From positions 7,851,504-7,915,503 of the forward strand of contig NZ_CP074380.1 of the NCBI RefSeq assembly GCF_022695595.1: 64,000 bases of DNA, in the 5' to 3' direction. Shown here in pieces: positions 43,566 through 53,091 of the stretch. The notes beneath the pieces are model-generated. The model had not been told where the DNA came from. It did not search any database and worked only from the letters and a program-made list of their open reading frames with translations. The DNA is from Streptomyces sp. MST-110588 (GTDB taxonomy: Bacteria; Actinomycetota; Actinomycetes; Streptomycetales; Streptomycetaceae). Within the stretch, counting starts at the first letter, position 1, and every line of letters begins with the position of its first letter. The translations under genes and the position numbers were made by a program.

Positions 43566-45047
43566 GTGGCTTCCTCCGTGCTCGACAGCGAGCCGCAGCA
43601 CACCGCAGAGCCCCGGCTGACGACGTACCGGACCGGTCGTCGAAGATGGCCCCGGCCGCCCGGATCGCCCTCGTGGTGCTCCTGGTCGCCGAGCTCATGG
43701 ACATCCTCGACCAGTCGGTCGTCCTCACCGCCCTGCCCGCCGTCCAGGACTCGACCGGCGCCGGACCGGTGGCGGTGCAGTGGCTGACCGCCGGCTACTC
43801 GCTGACCGTCGCCGTCGGGCTGATCACCGGCGGACGGCTCGGTGACATCCACGGCCGACGCAAGATCCTCCTCATCGGCACCGCCAGGTTCACCCTCGCC
43901 TCCCTGCTGTGCGGCACCGCGACCGCACCCGGCACGCTGATCGCCTCCCGCGTCATCCAGGGCGCCGGCGTCGCCGTGATGATCCCCCAGGTCCTGGCCA
44001 CCCTCCATGTCACCTTCGACGGCGAAAACCGCAGCAGGGCCTTCGGCCTCTACGGGGCCGTCCTGTCGCTCGGCAACGTCCTGGGTCCGGTCCTGGGCGG
44101 CGTGCTCACCGGGGCCGACCTGTTCGGACTGGGCTGGCGGCCGATCTTCCTGATCAACGTGCCCGTCGGCCTCGCCGTACTCCTTCTCGGCCGCAGGTTC
44201 CTCCCCGAGTCGACCGCGCAGAGGGCCGACCGCCCCGACCTCACCGGCATGCTGCTGTCCGCGCCGGCCGTGGTCCTGATCATCTTCCCGCTCACCGAGG
44301 GCCGTTCCCGCCACTGGCCGTTGTGGTGCTTGGCCATGTTCGCCGCAGGACTTCTCGTGTTCGGCGTCTTCCTGCGTCACCAGCAGCACAGGCAGGGCAA
44401 CGCCCCGCTCGTGGCAGTGTTCCTCTTCCGGGGCAAGCAGTTCTCCGGCGGCCTGTCCGCGCACCTGGTGCTCGGCCTGCTGTGTGGCCTGTTCTTCATG
44501 ACCTGGACGCTGTACCTCCAGCGGGGCCTGGGCCTGAATCCGCTGATGGCGGCCGTGGCCTTTGTGCTGCTCGCCCTGGGCGAGCCGGCCGGTGCGACGA
44601 CCGCGATGAAGACCGCCGGGCGCTTCGGGCGCCGCCTGCCCCAGGCCGGAGCGGTGATCACACTCGCCTCGATGGCGGCCTACGGACTTCAGATCAGCAG
44701 CCGGCAGGCCGGCCTGACCTTCCTGACGATGACCGGGCCTGTCCTGCTGATCGGCTTCGGCCTCGGCAGGGGTCGGTGGCCCGCTCGCCGACATGTCCCT
44801 CGCCAAGGTCCCACACGAGAACGCCGGTTTCGCCTCGGGCCTGTTCAACACCGCAATGCACCTGGGCATCGCCCTCGGCACCGCGCTGACCGCCGTGGTG
44901 TTCTTCGCCGCCACCGGCGGCTCACCCGACGGCGCGGTCAACCGTGACGCGTTCACCGGCATCCTCTGGTGGGTCGGCGGCGCCCTCGTATCGATGTGGG
45001 CCCTGATGTTCTGCCTGCCCACGTCCACGAACGTCCGGGCCCGCTGA
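43566..45047 (+). pseudogene. MFS drug exporter (EmrB/QacA type) with frameshifts
   Basis: A DHA2-type exporter split over frames. GTG 43566 (AGGAG upstream) begins MASSVLDSEPQHTAEP; the membrane part runs in another frame from about 43646 (AARIALVVLLVAELMDILDQ; SRVIQGAGVAVMIPQVLATL). Near 44770 the frame changes again to VGGPLADMSLAKVPHENAGF and the last helices (ALGTALTAVVFFAATGG). All expected segments are present, so only two small indels separate it from a full protein of about 490 residues. ATG 43646 could start a shorter protein that still lacks the correct C-terminus. Natural decay or sequence error. Confidence 0.78.
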
Positions 45048-45240
45048 TCCGGATCCGCCTCCTCGGGCGGCGGCCCCCGCATCTGGTGCCACCGCCCCTC
45101 GCCCCCTACCCCTGGCCCCTGCCCTCCCTCTTTGGGCTTCGCTCCTCGCGGCCACCCACGGTGACGTCCTCCGGCCGCACGTGAAGCGGCCCTGATATGC
45201 GAGTGGGAACGGTCAGGTCGCGGATCTGGGGTGTAGGCCC
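45048..45240. other. Short spacer
   Basis: No gene recognised. It leads into a methyltransferase fragment. Confidence 0.4.
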
Positions 45241-45333
45241 GGTCATATCGCCGCCTGTCTGGACAAATTGGGGTTGGCGGCGTTCGGCGTCGATGCCTCT
45301 CCTGCGATGATCGAGTTGCTCGACAAGCCCATC
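45241..45333 (+). pseudogene. SAM methyltransferase fragment
   Basis: The frame GHIAACLDKLGLAAFGVDAS followed by PAMIELLDK matches the motif I exit and motif II region of class I methyltransferases (GHIAxxLxxLGxxVxGxDxSPxMIE). Nothing recognisable remains before or after it. The stretch 45334-45733 holds no gene I can identify. Confidence 0.55.
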
Positions 45334-45733
45334 CGGGTCTGCGGCAAAGCCTGGCGGGCACCGGGCCGGTGCCCGCGTCGCGGTGGCAGGTGTAGAAGGG
45401 CCGCAGGACATCTCGCCGTACGTACGGACCGAGGCAACGTACGGATTCTCGTACGGCTTCCCTCCCCTTCCCCTTCCCTTGCCCGGCATGGCCGGCCCGA
45501 CGGCGTCGGTGCGGACGCGACGGCCGGTCCGCGAATTGCAGCCGGCGGGAGAGGTTCCTCGTTTTGATCCGGTGGATCGTTCGTGGTCACCGGCTCTCTA
45601 CCCAGGGCCGGGACAGGGCCGCCAGGTCGCCATGGCCGGGCGCGCGGGAGGGCTTCGTACCGGGGGCCGCGTACTGCCTCGCCCCTGGTGACGCCCGCCG
45701 TTGACCACCGTTGACTGCCTGATGTGGCGGCGC

Positions 45734-46032
45734 TCAGCGTGGAATCACCCGGTCCGGCCGTCCAGGTCCCGGCGGCGTCGTGGTCGGCCGCTGTGGCGGT
45801 GAGTTGGGCGCGGAGGGTGGCCGGCGCCGGGCGTGGGGCAGGAACGCCTGCCCGTCGGCGGTCAGCTCGGCGCCGTGCGCGGTACGGGTGAACAGCCGTA
45901 CGCCGAGGTTGTGCTCCAGTACGGCGATGCGCGTGGAGACGCCTGCTGGGTGGCCTCCAGCTCGGCCGCGGCCTCCTGGAGCCGCCCCGCGTCGGCGGCG
46001 GTGACGAAGGTCCGAACGGTGTCGACGTCCAT
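45734..46032 (-). pseudogene. LysR regulator, N-terminal fragment with frameshift
   Basis: ATG 46032 begins [20 protein letters not shown] and reaches a LEATQQ stretch. The HTH recognition part then continues in a second frame as [20 protein letters not shown] and [14 protein letters not shown]. The effector-binding domain is absent, and one small indel lies around 45945-45955. It was presumably the divergent regulator of the MFS gene at 46167. Confidence 0.7.
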
Positions 46033-46166
46033 GTCGACATCCTACGGACACAACCGTTGGTTGTGGCTGAGCGGTCCTTCGGTTGTTTGACCACCGGATG
46101 TGGTGATCGCTTTGATGCCTCCGACGCGGATCGGTTGTGCAGTGCGGGTAGCGAAGGGCGGCGGGC

Positions 46167-47447
46167 ATGGCGGGTGGGCACCGGCTGGGACATCTGCTCG
46201 GTCATCGGCTGGGTCATCGGCTGGGGCGGCAATTCGGGTGGCTCTGGGCGGCGTACGGGACCAGCGCGCTCGGCACATGGCTCGCCTTCGGCGCATTCCC
46301 GCTGATCGCCGTCCAGGTGCTGCACGCCGGACCGGCCGAGGTCGCCGCACTCTCCTCCGTGGGAGCTGTGGTGGGCGCGGCCGTGGCGGTGCCGCTCGGC
46401 CCGTGGGTGGAGGTCCGTCGCAAGCGGCCCGTGCTGATCGCGATGGACCTGGTGCGGTGCGCGGCGCTGCTGACGATCCCCGCCGCGTTCGCGCTCGGCG
46501 CGCTGACCTTCCTTCAGCTCCTGCTGGTCTCGGTCGTCACCGCGGCGGCCGACATCACCTTCCGCGCCGCATCCGGCGCGTACCTGAAGACGCTGCTGCC
46601 GGCCGGGGGCCTGCTCGCCGCAGGCGCCCGATTGGAGTCCACAACCTGGACGACCACGATCATCGGACCGCCGCTGGGCGGCGCCGCGATCGGGCTCCTC
46701 GGGCCGGTGGCGACGGTGGCGGCCGACGCGGTCAGTTACCTGCTCTCGGCCCTGGGCATCCGTGCCACGGGCGGCCGGGAGCCGCGGCCCGGGCGCCGGG
46801 AGGCCACGCGGCTGCGGGCCCGGGACCTGCTCGACGGCTGGCGGTACGTCCTCGCCGACGCGACGCTGCGTCCGCTGTTGTTCAACACCGCCTTGTTCAA
46901 CGGCCTGGTGGTGGCCGCCCAGCCGCTGCTGGCCGTCCTGATGCTCGACCAGCTCGGGTTCGCGCCATGGCAGTACGGCCTCGCCTTCGCCGCGCCCTCG
47001 ATCGGCGGGCTGCTCGGTTCGCGGCTGGCCCGGCCGCTCGTCACCCGACTCGGACAGCACCAGGTCCTCATCGCGTCCGGGGCGCTGCGCGTGATCTGGC
47101 CCATCGGCCTGGCCTTCCCGGGGCCGGGCACCGGCGGGCTGCTGCTGGTGATCGGCGTCGAGCTGGGGCTCATCTTCTGCTGCGGCATCTTCAACCCCGT
47201 CCACACCACCTACCGCCTCGAACGCATCCCAACCGAGCGGGTCACCCGCACGCTGACCGCCTGGGCGGTGACGACCAGGGCCACGACCGCGCTCCTGACG
47301 GCCGTCTGGGGCGTGCTGGGCAGCCTGCTCGGCCCCCGTACCGCCATCGGCCTGGCCGGCGTACTTCTGCTGGCGACCCCGTTGCTGCTCCCTCGACCCG
47401 GCCACACGCCACAGCACCAGCCGGAACCGGCCCGCGGCCGACCATGA
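46167..47447 (+). CDS. MFS transporter (MFS_3/MefA-like)
   Basis: Predicted 426-residue transporter with 11-12 hydrophobic segments. The opening [20 protein letters not shown] and loop 2-3 [20 protein letters not shown] are typical of the macrolide-efflux/enterobactin-exporter group. The start contains a repeated GHRLG motif (four times in the first 20 residues) from a short DNA repeat, so the true start could be a little downstream. Its presumed LysR regulator, divergent at 46032, is broken. Confidence 0.88.
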   Translation: MAGGHRLGHLLGHRLGHRLGRQFGWLWAAYGTSALGTWLAFGAFPLIAVQVLHAGPAEVAALSSVGAVVGAAVAVPLGPWVEVRRKRPVLIAMDLVRCAALLTIPAAFALGALTFLQLLLVSVVTAAADITFRAASGAYLKTLLPAGGLLAAGARLESTTWTTTIIGPPLGGAAIGLLGPVATVAADAVSYLLSALGIRATGGREPRPGRREATRLRARDLLDGWRYVLADATLRPLLFNTALFNGLVVAAQPLLAVLMLDQLGFAPWQYGLAFAAPSIGGLLGSRLARPLVTRLGQHQVLIASGALRVIWPIGLAFPGPGTGGLLLVIGVELGLIFCCGIFNPVHTTYRLERIPTERVTRTLTAWAVTTRATTALLTAVWGVLGSLLGPRTAIGLAGVLLLATPLLLPRPGHTPQHQPEPARGRP

Positions 47448-47718
47448 CACACCGCGACCCGCCGTGGAAGCGCCCTGCTCGGCGCCGTAGAAGAATCCGC
47501 AGAAGTCCGTAGAAGTACAAGTAGAAGTGCGCAGAAGCAAAAGGGGCCATCGCCGACGTTCGCGCCAAACGGCGGCGGCACCATCGCCCGCGTGCCCGTC
47601 GGCTTCCCCATGCCGCAGGCCGGGATACGGCCTCGGCCCGCGGCAAGGCACTCTCCTGACTGAGCCGACCAGCAAGAAGGCGGGGATGTCCGTGGGGGTT
47701 GGCTCCCTTGAAGACGGC

Positions 47719-48504
47719 TCAGCTGTGGGTCGGCGGAATCCAGAAGGAGGCGGGCAGCCTGTCGATTTCGTGGGCGGCTTGGGCCAGTTCGGTGGCGATC
47801 GGCTCCAGCGCGGTGTAGGCCGGGTTGCCGTCGGCGGCCATCTGGTGGATGACCTCTGCGTTGGTTCTGGCCCGCGTGGCCACCACGGTTCCGAACGCTG
47901 TGCGGTCGCCCGCGTACCCGTAGGCGTCCAGCAGCCGGTGCAGCCGCCGGGAGCGGTCGGTGAAGGCGGTGAAGCCGGTACGTTCGGCAAACCCGCGCGT
48001 GTGCAGGGGTACCCAGGTCAGCGCGATGAAGGCCAGGTCGAACTCGCGTGTTTGGGGGCCGGCGGTGTCCCAGTCGAAGAAGCCCGCCAGGTGCCCGTCG
48101 CGCCAGACGGCGTTCCATGGGGCGGCGTCGTGGTGGCCGATGATCAGGCCGGGCCGCCAGGCCTGGCCGGCGAGCCAGCGTGCATCGGGTGGCGGAGTGA
48201 AGGACTGGGTCGCATCGTGCAGCGTCCGGGCCCACCGGCCGACGTCCTCCAGTGCGGTCTGCGAATAGACCCAGGCGGGCCAGGGAAGGTCCTCGCCCGC
48301 CGTCTCACCGTCGAGATAGGTCAGCACCTCACGCCCTTGGCTGTCGACTCCCAGCACCCGGGGCGCACCCTGCAGCCCGGCCGCCTCCAGGTGGCGCAGC
48401 ACCGCATGCACCGCGGGCGTCCATGGCTGTAGGGGTCGGTGGACCGCGCCGTCACGGCGTACCGCTCCGGTTGTCCTGCCGCCAGGCAATCGCTGCTCGG
48501 CCAT
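47719..48504 (-). CDS. Aminoglycoside phosphotransferase (APH)-family kinase
   Basis: Predicted 261-residue kinase-fold enzyme. The catalytic loop is IIGHHDAAPWNAVW (Asp and Asn of HxDxxxxN) and the metal-binding motif GFFDWDTAGPQTREFDLAFI. The N-lobe is short, with a conserved VLTYLDGETAGEDLP. Such proteins phosphorylate aminoglycosides, macrolides, choline-like or other metabolites; resistance cannot be claimed from sequence. It stands alone. Between it and the MFS gene (47448-47718) lie only short GTAGAAG/GCAGAAG repeats. Confidence 0.87.
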   Translation of the reverse strand: MAEQRLPGGRTTGAVRRDGAVHRPLQPWTPAVHAVLRHLEAAGLQGAPRVLGVDSQGREVLTYLDGETAGEDLPWPAWVYSQTALEDVGRWARTLHDATQSFTPPPDARWLAGQAWRPGLIIGHHDAAPWNAVWRDGHLAGFFDWDTAGPQTREFDLAFIALTWVPLHTRGFAERTGFTAFTDRSRRLHRLLDAYGYAGDRTAFGTVVATRARTNAEVIHQMAADGNPAYTALEPIATELAQAAHEIDRLPASFWIPPTHS

Positions 48505-48840
48505 GAGCCGGTTCTACCCGGCAGCCCCGGAATCAATGTCGGACGCGTCCGGCGCTCGGCCTGCTGCGGGAATGACGAGGCCCCTTGCGGCTGTCCGCCT
48601 CGTTGGCCGGTCCTGACGGAAGGGGGCGGTCCGCCTCTGGGCCGGGACCACGTCCTCCCGCACGGCACCGCCTTAGGGGTGGGGTGGTGAGTGGGTGTCT
48701 TCTTGGAAGAAGGGTTGTGGGCAACGGTGAGGGCATGGCGCAGATGCGGGGGGGGGGTACTGCGTGATCTGCTGGTGGTGAGGGCAGTGCCTCGTGTGGG
48801 GCAGTGTCGAGCCGTGGCGGGTGGTGCGGGAGCGGACGGG
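48505..48840. other. Repeat-rich spacer, left part
   Basis: No gene recognised. It is G-rich on the plus strand, including an 8-G run at about 48752. The promoter of the APH gene should be close to its left end. Confidence 0.4.
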
Positions 48841-48907
48841 GCGGGTGTGGGGTGTGTATCCGGTCCGGGTGCGGGGCGGGTGTGGGGTGTGTATCCGGTC
48901 CGGGTGC
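48841..48907. repeat. 32-bp direct repeat, period 35
   Basis: Two identical 32-bp copies at 48841-48872 and 48876-48907, starting GCGGGTGTGGGGTGTG and ending GGTCCGGGTGC. They lie in a non-coding G/T-rich stretch. Confidence 0.85.
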
Positions 48908-49280
48908 TGCAATGTCCGTACCTGCCTATCCGTAGCTGGGGGAGGATGAGTCTGCCGGCCGGCCGCTGGGGATGCCGTCGCTCGGCTGGTCCGTTTCGCC
49001 GTTGCTGGGGCGCGGGTTTTCTCCGGCTGGTACCCGAAGTGCATGTCATTGTTTGCGGGGACCGGTTCCGGCCGCACCGCATCATCGGGTCGTGTTGGTG
49101 GTGTTACCGCGCTCGCGCAGCCGGGCCGGCGGACTTCGGCGGTGCGGGCCGGCGGTGCGGGTCGGCGGTGCGGTGTGCCTGTGGGATGGCGCCACCGGCG
49201 GGGCACCCCTGCTGTCCCGGTTGCCGGTTGCGGTTGTCGGCCGCTTCGCGCGGCGGTGGGGGCGGTCCGGCGGGAGGGGC
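48908..49280. other. Repeat-rich spacer, right part
   Basis: No gene recognised. It contains imperfect CGGCGGTGCGGG repeats around 49138-49175. Open frames have cysteine/glycine/arginine-rich, non-family translations. Confidence 0.4.
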
Positions 49281-49330
49281 GAGGGGTGTGGTCCATCAGC
49301 GTCTCAGAGGGGTGTGGTCCATCAGCGTCT
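49281..49330. repeat. 24-bp direct repeat, period 26
   Basis: Two identical copies at 49281-49304 and 49307-49330, containing GGGGTGTGGTCCATCAGC. They lie immediately before the terminator hairpin of the ABC exporter operon. Confidence 0.85.
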
Positions 49331-49345
49331 GAGGGCGTTGTGCGG

Positions 49346-49384
49346 GCCGCGGCCGGGTGGTGGGGGGCGTGTGCCGGCCGCGGC
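49346..49384 (-). terminator. Terminator hairpin of the ABC exporter operon
   Basis: GCCGCGGCCGG (49346-49356) and CCGGCCGCGGC (49374-49384) form a perfect 11-bp stem with a 17-base loop, starting eight bases after the permease stop on the minus strand. Confidence 0.6.
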
Positions 49385-49392
49385 GCCGTTTT

Positions 49393-51942
49393 TCAGGTGG
49401 CGGAGGTGGCTGCCTGTGCCGGGCGGAACCGGGTGGCCCGCCAGGCCGGCAGGAGTGTCGCCGCGAGGGTGACGGTCGCCGCTCCGGCCACGACCGCCCA
49501 GTAGATCCACACCGGTACGCAGGGCAGGACACGGTCCAGCTTGGCGAGGCTGTACGGGAAGACGGTGATCGTGGCGGCGACCGACCCGAGGAGGATCCCG
49601 GTCACCGCGGTCAGCCCGCTTTCGACCGCCATCATGGTCATGACCTGGCGCCGGGTGAAGCCGGTGAGCCGCTGGAGGCCGAACTCCCGGCGCCTTCGCC
49701 CGGTGGCCGAGACCAGGGTGTTGACCACCGAGATCACGGTGTATCCGGTGATCATGCCGACCACCAGGTAGTTGATGGTGGCGAGCTGCTGCTGGCCGGC
49801 GGTGCGGTCGGCGCTGAGCGCGCCGCTGCCGGACACCTGGGCCCCCGGCTGGTCCTCGACCGCCGCGCGCAGTGCCGCGGTGACCGTGCCCGGGTCGGCC
49901 CCCGGGGCCCGCTGCACCACGATCTGCGTGGGTGTCCCGTCCGTGGTGTGGGCCGCCAGCAGTGCGGCGGGCAGCAGCAGCGAGGTCGTCAGGCCCTGCG
50001 GCCGGTAGGTGGCGACCACGGTGACCTTCACCGGGGCGCCGTCACCCAGCCGCAGGGTGACCGTGTCCCCGACCGCGCGCCGCAGTGATGCGGCGTGCGC
50101 CACGGGCAGGGCCACGCTGTTGCCGCGCAGGGCGGCCAGCGAACCGGTGGCGGCGCGTACCGAGAGGTTGCGGTCATCGCTGACGCCCTGGAGCGGCCAT
50201 CCCTCGGCGGTCTGCTGCGGGTCCCCGGGTTCCTGCACGAAGCCGGTGCTCGTCACGTACGCCGAGGCCGCGGTGACGCCCGCAACCTTGCGGACCCTCT
50301 CCAGCGTGCCGGGGGCGAGGCCGCCGGTGTGTGAGGTCAGGACGTGGTCCGCCCGCAGGACACCGGTCCGCGCGGCGCGGTGGGAGGCGTCCTCGATCTG
50401 CTGCATGTACAGCGTGCCGGTGGCGATGCCGGTCAGCAGGACGATGGGGGTGACCGTGGCGGCCATCGGCTGCGCGTGCATCCGGGAGTTGAGGATCGCG
50501 AGCCTGCCCGGCAGCCCCGATACCGCACGGAGTGGCACCTTGAGGACGGCCACGACTGCTGTGGCGCAGCCGGGGGCCAGGAGGGCCAGGGCGATCGCCC
50601 ACAGGATGCAGGCGGGGGCTGCGATGCCGGCCGTGGTGTCGTCCACCGGCATCGTCATGGTCGTCGCGGCCAGTGCGAGACCGCCGAGCAGGAAGAGGGC
50701 GGACCAGATGATGCGGGCCCGGGCCGGCCGGCGCTTGTCCCTCGCGCTTTGTGCCGGCGCCTCGGTGGCCCGGGTGGTGGCGATCCGGCGGGCGGTGAGG
50801 TACGCGGCGCCCACGCCGGCCAGCAGCGAGGCGGCTACCGCCACGGCGCCCGGCAGTGCGCCGAGCCTGAACTCCACGGCTGCGGAGACGATTCCGGCCG
50901 AGATGAGCTTGTCGAACAGGAGCCGGCTGAACAGCGCGCCGGGCAGGCAGCCGAGCACGGACGCCACCAGGCAGACGGCCAGCGTCTCGCCCAGGATCAT
51001 GCGGCGCAGTTGTTTCGGGGTGGTGCCGATCGCCTTCATCAAAGCCATCTCGCCCAGGCGCTGGCGGGTCGTCAGGCCCAGCGTGGACGCCGCCCCGAAC
51101 ATGGCCACCAGGACCGCCCAGCCCCCGAAGATGGAGGCCAGCATCAGCAGGTTGCGGCGGCTCGCGGCGGCCTGGGGGAACTCGGCCAGGCCTCGCTCGT
51201 CACCGGTCAGCGCCACGGCCTTGCCGCCCAGTTCCCGCTCGATGCGGTGGCCGAGCGCCTCCGCGTCGGTGCCGGATGCCGGCCGGACGCCGATGGCGTC
51301 CACCGCCCGCGGGTGACCGCTGAGCGTGCGGGCCTGTGCGTCGGTGAAGAACACGGCGGGCTGGAAAGCGTCCCGGCCGCCGGCCTGCCGGACCACACCG
51401 GTGAGCCGGAACTCCCGCGGGCGGCCCTGGACCGTGACGAGGACCTTGTCACCGACCACGGCACCGGCCGCCTTGGCCAGGTCGGCGTCCAGGACCACCT
51501 CCCGCGCGGCGGTCGGCGCGGTTCCGTGGGTGAGGCGGTAGGGCGCCAGGCGCGCCGACTCCCAGCCGTGGCCCAGCGGACGGTGGTCGGCACGGGCGAC
51601 GCTGTCGGGCAGGGCGGTCACCGGGCGGCCCTCGCGCACGACGGCGACGGGGAAGGACACCTCGGGGACCGCCTCGCGGACGCCCGGCACGGCGGCGACC
51701 CGGCGGACCGCGCCGGAGTCCAGCCGGACCCGCTCGGCCAGGCACGAGGACGCGTAGGACTGGTCGCCGGCCACCACCACCGGGGCCGCGGCGAACCGCT
51801 GGGAGGGCACCGCGTTGTCCACGCCGCTCTCCATCAGCCCGCCACAGGCCATGATCAGGGCCGCGCCGAAGAACATGGCCACGAACGTGGCGGCGAAACC
51901 ACCCTTGCGGTGGCGCAGGGTGCTCAGGGCCAGGGAGAGCAT
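49393..51942 (-). CDS. FtsX/MacB-type ABC transporter permease
   Basis: Predicted 849-residue membrane protein with an N-terminal helix (LRHRKGGFAATFVAMFFGAA), a large extracytoplasmic domain, and two FtsX domains. The first is near residues 265-385 (LMLASIFGGWAVLVAMFGAA; LGEMALMKAIGTTPKQLRRM), the second near 720-845 (LVVGMITGYTVISVVNTLVS; REFGLQRLTGFTRRQVMTMM). Ten helices in total are likely. ATG 51942 overlaps the stop of the ATPase gene (TGATG), so the two are translationally coupled. Such exporters handle peptides or lipids and are often controlled by a neighbouring two-component system, as here. Confidence 0.93.
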   Translation of the reverse strand: MLSLALSTLRHRKGGFAATFVAMFFGAALIMACGGLMESGVDNAVPSQRFAAAPVVVAGDQSYASSCLAERVRLDSGAVRRVAAVPGVREAVPEVSFPVAVVREGRPVTALPDSVARADHRPLGHGWESARLAPYRLTHGTAPTAAREVVLDADLAKAAGAVVGDKVLVTVQGRPREFRLTGVVRQAGGRDAFQPAVFFTDAQARTLSGHPRAVDAIGVRPASGTDAEALGHRIERELGGKAVALTGDERGLAEFPQAAASRRNLLMLASIFGGWAVLVAMFGAASTLGLTTRQRLGEMALMKAIGTTPKQLRRMILGETLAVCLVASVLGCLPGALFSRLLFDKLISAGIVSAAVEFRLGALPGAVAVAASLLAGVGAAYLTARRIATTRATEAPAQSARDKRRPARARIIWSALFLLGGLALAATTMTMPVDDTTAGIAAPACILWAIALALLAPGCATAVVAVLKVPLRAVSGLPGRLAILNSRMHAQPMAATVTPIVLLTGIATGTLYMQQIEDASHRAARTGVLRADHVLTSHTGGLAPGTLERVRKVAGVTAASAYVTSTGFVQEPGDPQQTAEGWPLQGVSDDRNLSVRAATGSLAALRGNSVALPVAHAASLRRAVGDTVTLRLGDGAPVKVTVVATYRPQGLTTSLLLPAALLAAHTTDGTPTQIVVQRAPGADPGTVTAALRAAVEDQPGAQVSGSGALSADRTAGQQQLATINYLVVGMITGYTVISVVNTLVSATGRRRREFGLQRLTGFTRRQVMTMMAVESGLTAVTGILLGSVAATITVFPYSLAKLDRVLPCVPVWIYWAVVAGAATVTLAATLLPAWRATRFRPAQAATSAT

Positions 51943-52742
51943 CAGTATCCGCCCCCCGTCGCGGTGCGGGCCCGCGGGTCATCCGCGCCCCCCTCGTCCG
52001 CCCAGGCACCCAGGCGCGTCATCCGCTCGGCGACCATCTCGGCGGTCGGGTTGCCCACCTCGCCCACGAACCGGCCGTCGGCGAGGAAGACCACCCGGTC
52101 CGCGTAGGAGGCCGCCACCGGATCGTGGGTGACCATCACGATGGTCTGCCCCAGGGCCTGTACGGACTCGCGCATCAGCCGCAGCACCTCGCGGGCGGTA
52201 CGGGTGTCCAGCGCGCCGGTCGGCTCGTCGGCGAACACCACGGCGGGGCCGGTGACCAGGGCACGCGCGATCGCCACCCGCTGCTGCTGGCCGCCGGACA
52301 GCTCGGCGGGACGGTGCCCCGTCCGGGAGTCCAGACCCACCCGGCGGATCACCTCCTGGATCTGCGCCCGGTCCGGCTTTTGGCCGGCGAGCTTCAACGG
52401 CAGCGTGATGTTCTGCATCACCGTCAGAGCCGGCAGCAGGTTGAAGGACTGGAAGACGAAGCCGATCCGCTCGCGCCGCATCTTCGTCAGCGCCGTCTCG
52501 TCGTACCCGCCGAGGTCCTCACCGTCCAGCAGGACCGTGCCCGAGGTGGGCCGGTCCAGCCCCGCCGCGCAGTGCAACAAGGTGCTCTTGCCCGAACCGG
52601 AGGGTCCCATCACGGCGGTGAAGCTGCCGCGCCGGAAGGACAGGCTCACGCCGTCCAGTGCGGTCACCGCGTGGGCGCCCTCGCGGTAGACCTTGCGAAC
52701 CGCGTTGAGCCGGACTGCGTCGGCCACTGCGTTGGTGTCCAT
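51942..52742 (-). CDS. ABC transporter ATP-binding protein (MacB/LolD type)
   Basis: Predicted 266-residue ATPase. Walker A is [12 protein letters not shown], the Q-loop [11 protein letters not shown], the signature [17 protein letters not shown], Walker [13 protein letters not shown], and the H-loop VTHDPVAAS. It pairs with the FtsX-type permease that follows with a one-base overlap. The gene is divergent from the histidine kinase gene; a two-component system beside an FtsX-type exporter usually regulates it. Confidence 0.95.
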   Translation of the reverse strand: MDTNAVADAVRLNAVRKVYREGAHAVTALDGVSLSFRRGSFTAVMGPSGSGKSTLLHCAAGLDRPTSGTVLLDGEDLGGYDETALTKMRRERIGFVFQSFNLLPALTVMQNITLPLKLAGQKPDRAQIQEVIRRVGLDSRTGHRPAELSGGQQQRVAIARALVTGPAVVFADEPTGALDTRTAREVLRLMRESVQALGQTIVMVTHDPVAASYADRVVFLADGRFVGEVGNPTAEMVAERMTRLGAWADEGGADDPRARTATGGGY

Positions 52743-53091
52743 TCAAAGCTCCTGTACCTGTCGCGTGGAAGACGCGATCACACCGCCGACGCTATGGAGG
52801 AGCCGCTCGCCGGCCCAGGGGCCTGCGCCCACACAGGGGGTGGAGAAAACTCCACCCTCCCCAGGGCCCTCCTCCACTGCGCCCGGCCCGTGCGGCGGCG
52901 ATGCTGGTGGACGCGGGCGGGCGGACCGGCCGGTCGTACCGCCTGCGTGTACTGCGATGATGAGGCGCGCGGGGCGAAGTGCCCCGGGTCCGGGGAGGGC
53001 GGAACCAGGTGTGCGAGGCGTGGACCCCAAGGCCGGCGGGCGGCGCGGGGAGGACCGGAGCGGTCCGGCGGCGGGCGGCGGTGGACCGGTG
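52743..53091. promoter_or_regulatory. Divergent control region of ABC exporter and two-component system
   Basis: About 350 bp separate the ABC and kinase starts. The left part, next to the ABC gene, should hold the response-regulator-controlled promoter. In-frame ATG codons near 52957 could give the kinase a longer N-terminus, but that sequence is low-complexity and unlike protein. No clear repeat was identified. Confidence 0.35.

Noticed and set aside
47448..47718. GTAGAAG/GCAGAAG short repeats as a regulatory array
   Set aside because: Copies are irregularly spaced and imperfect; they could be chance.
45243..47990. 915-codon minus-strand open frame
   Set aside because: It runs opposite a clear MFS transporter and continues across unrelated fragments; composition is low-complexity Arg/Gly/Pro.
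47719..48504. Claim of aminoglycoside resistance for the APH-family gene
   Set aside because: The family covers many substrates and the sequence shows no feature specific to a known resistance enzyme.
48841..49330. Possible CRISPR-like repeats
   Set aside because: Only two copies of each repeat with spacers of 2-3 bases; no array and no cas genes.
50344..52107. 587-codon plus-strand open frame
   Set aside because: Antisense to the FtsX permease, which has unmistakable membrane domains and couples to the ATPase gene.
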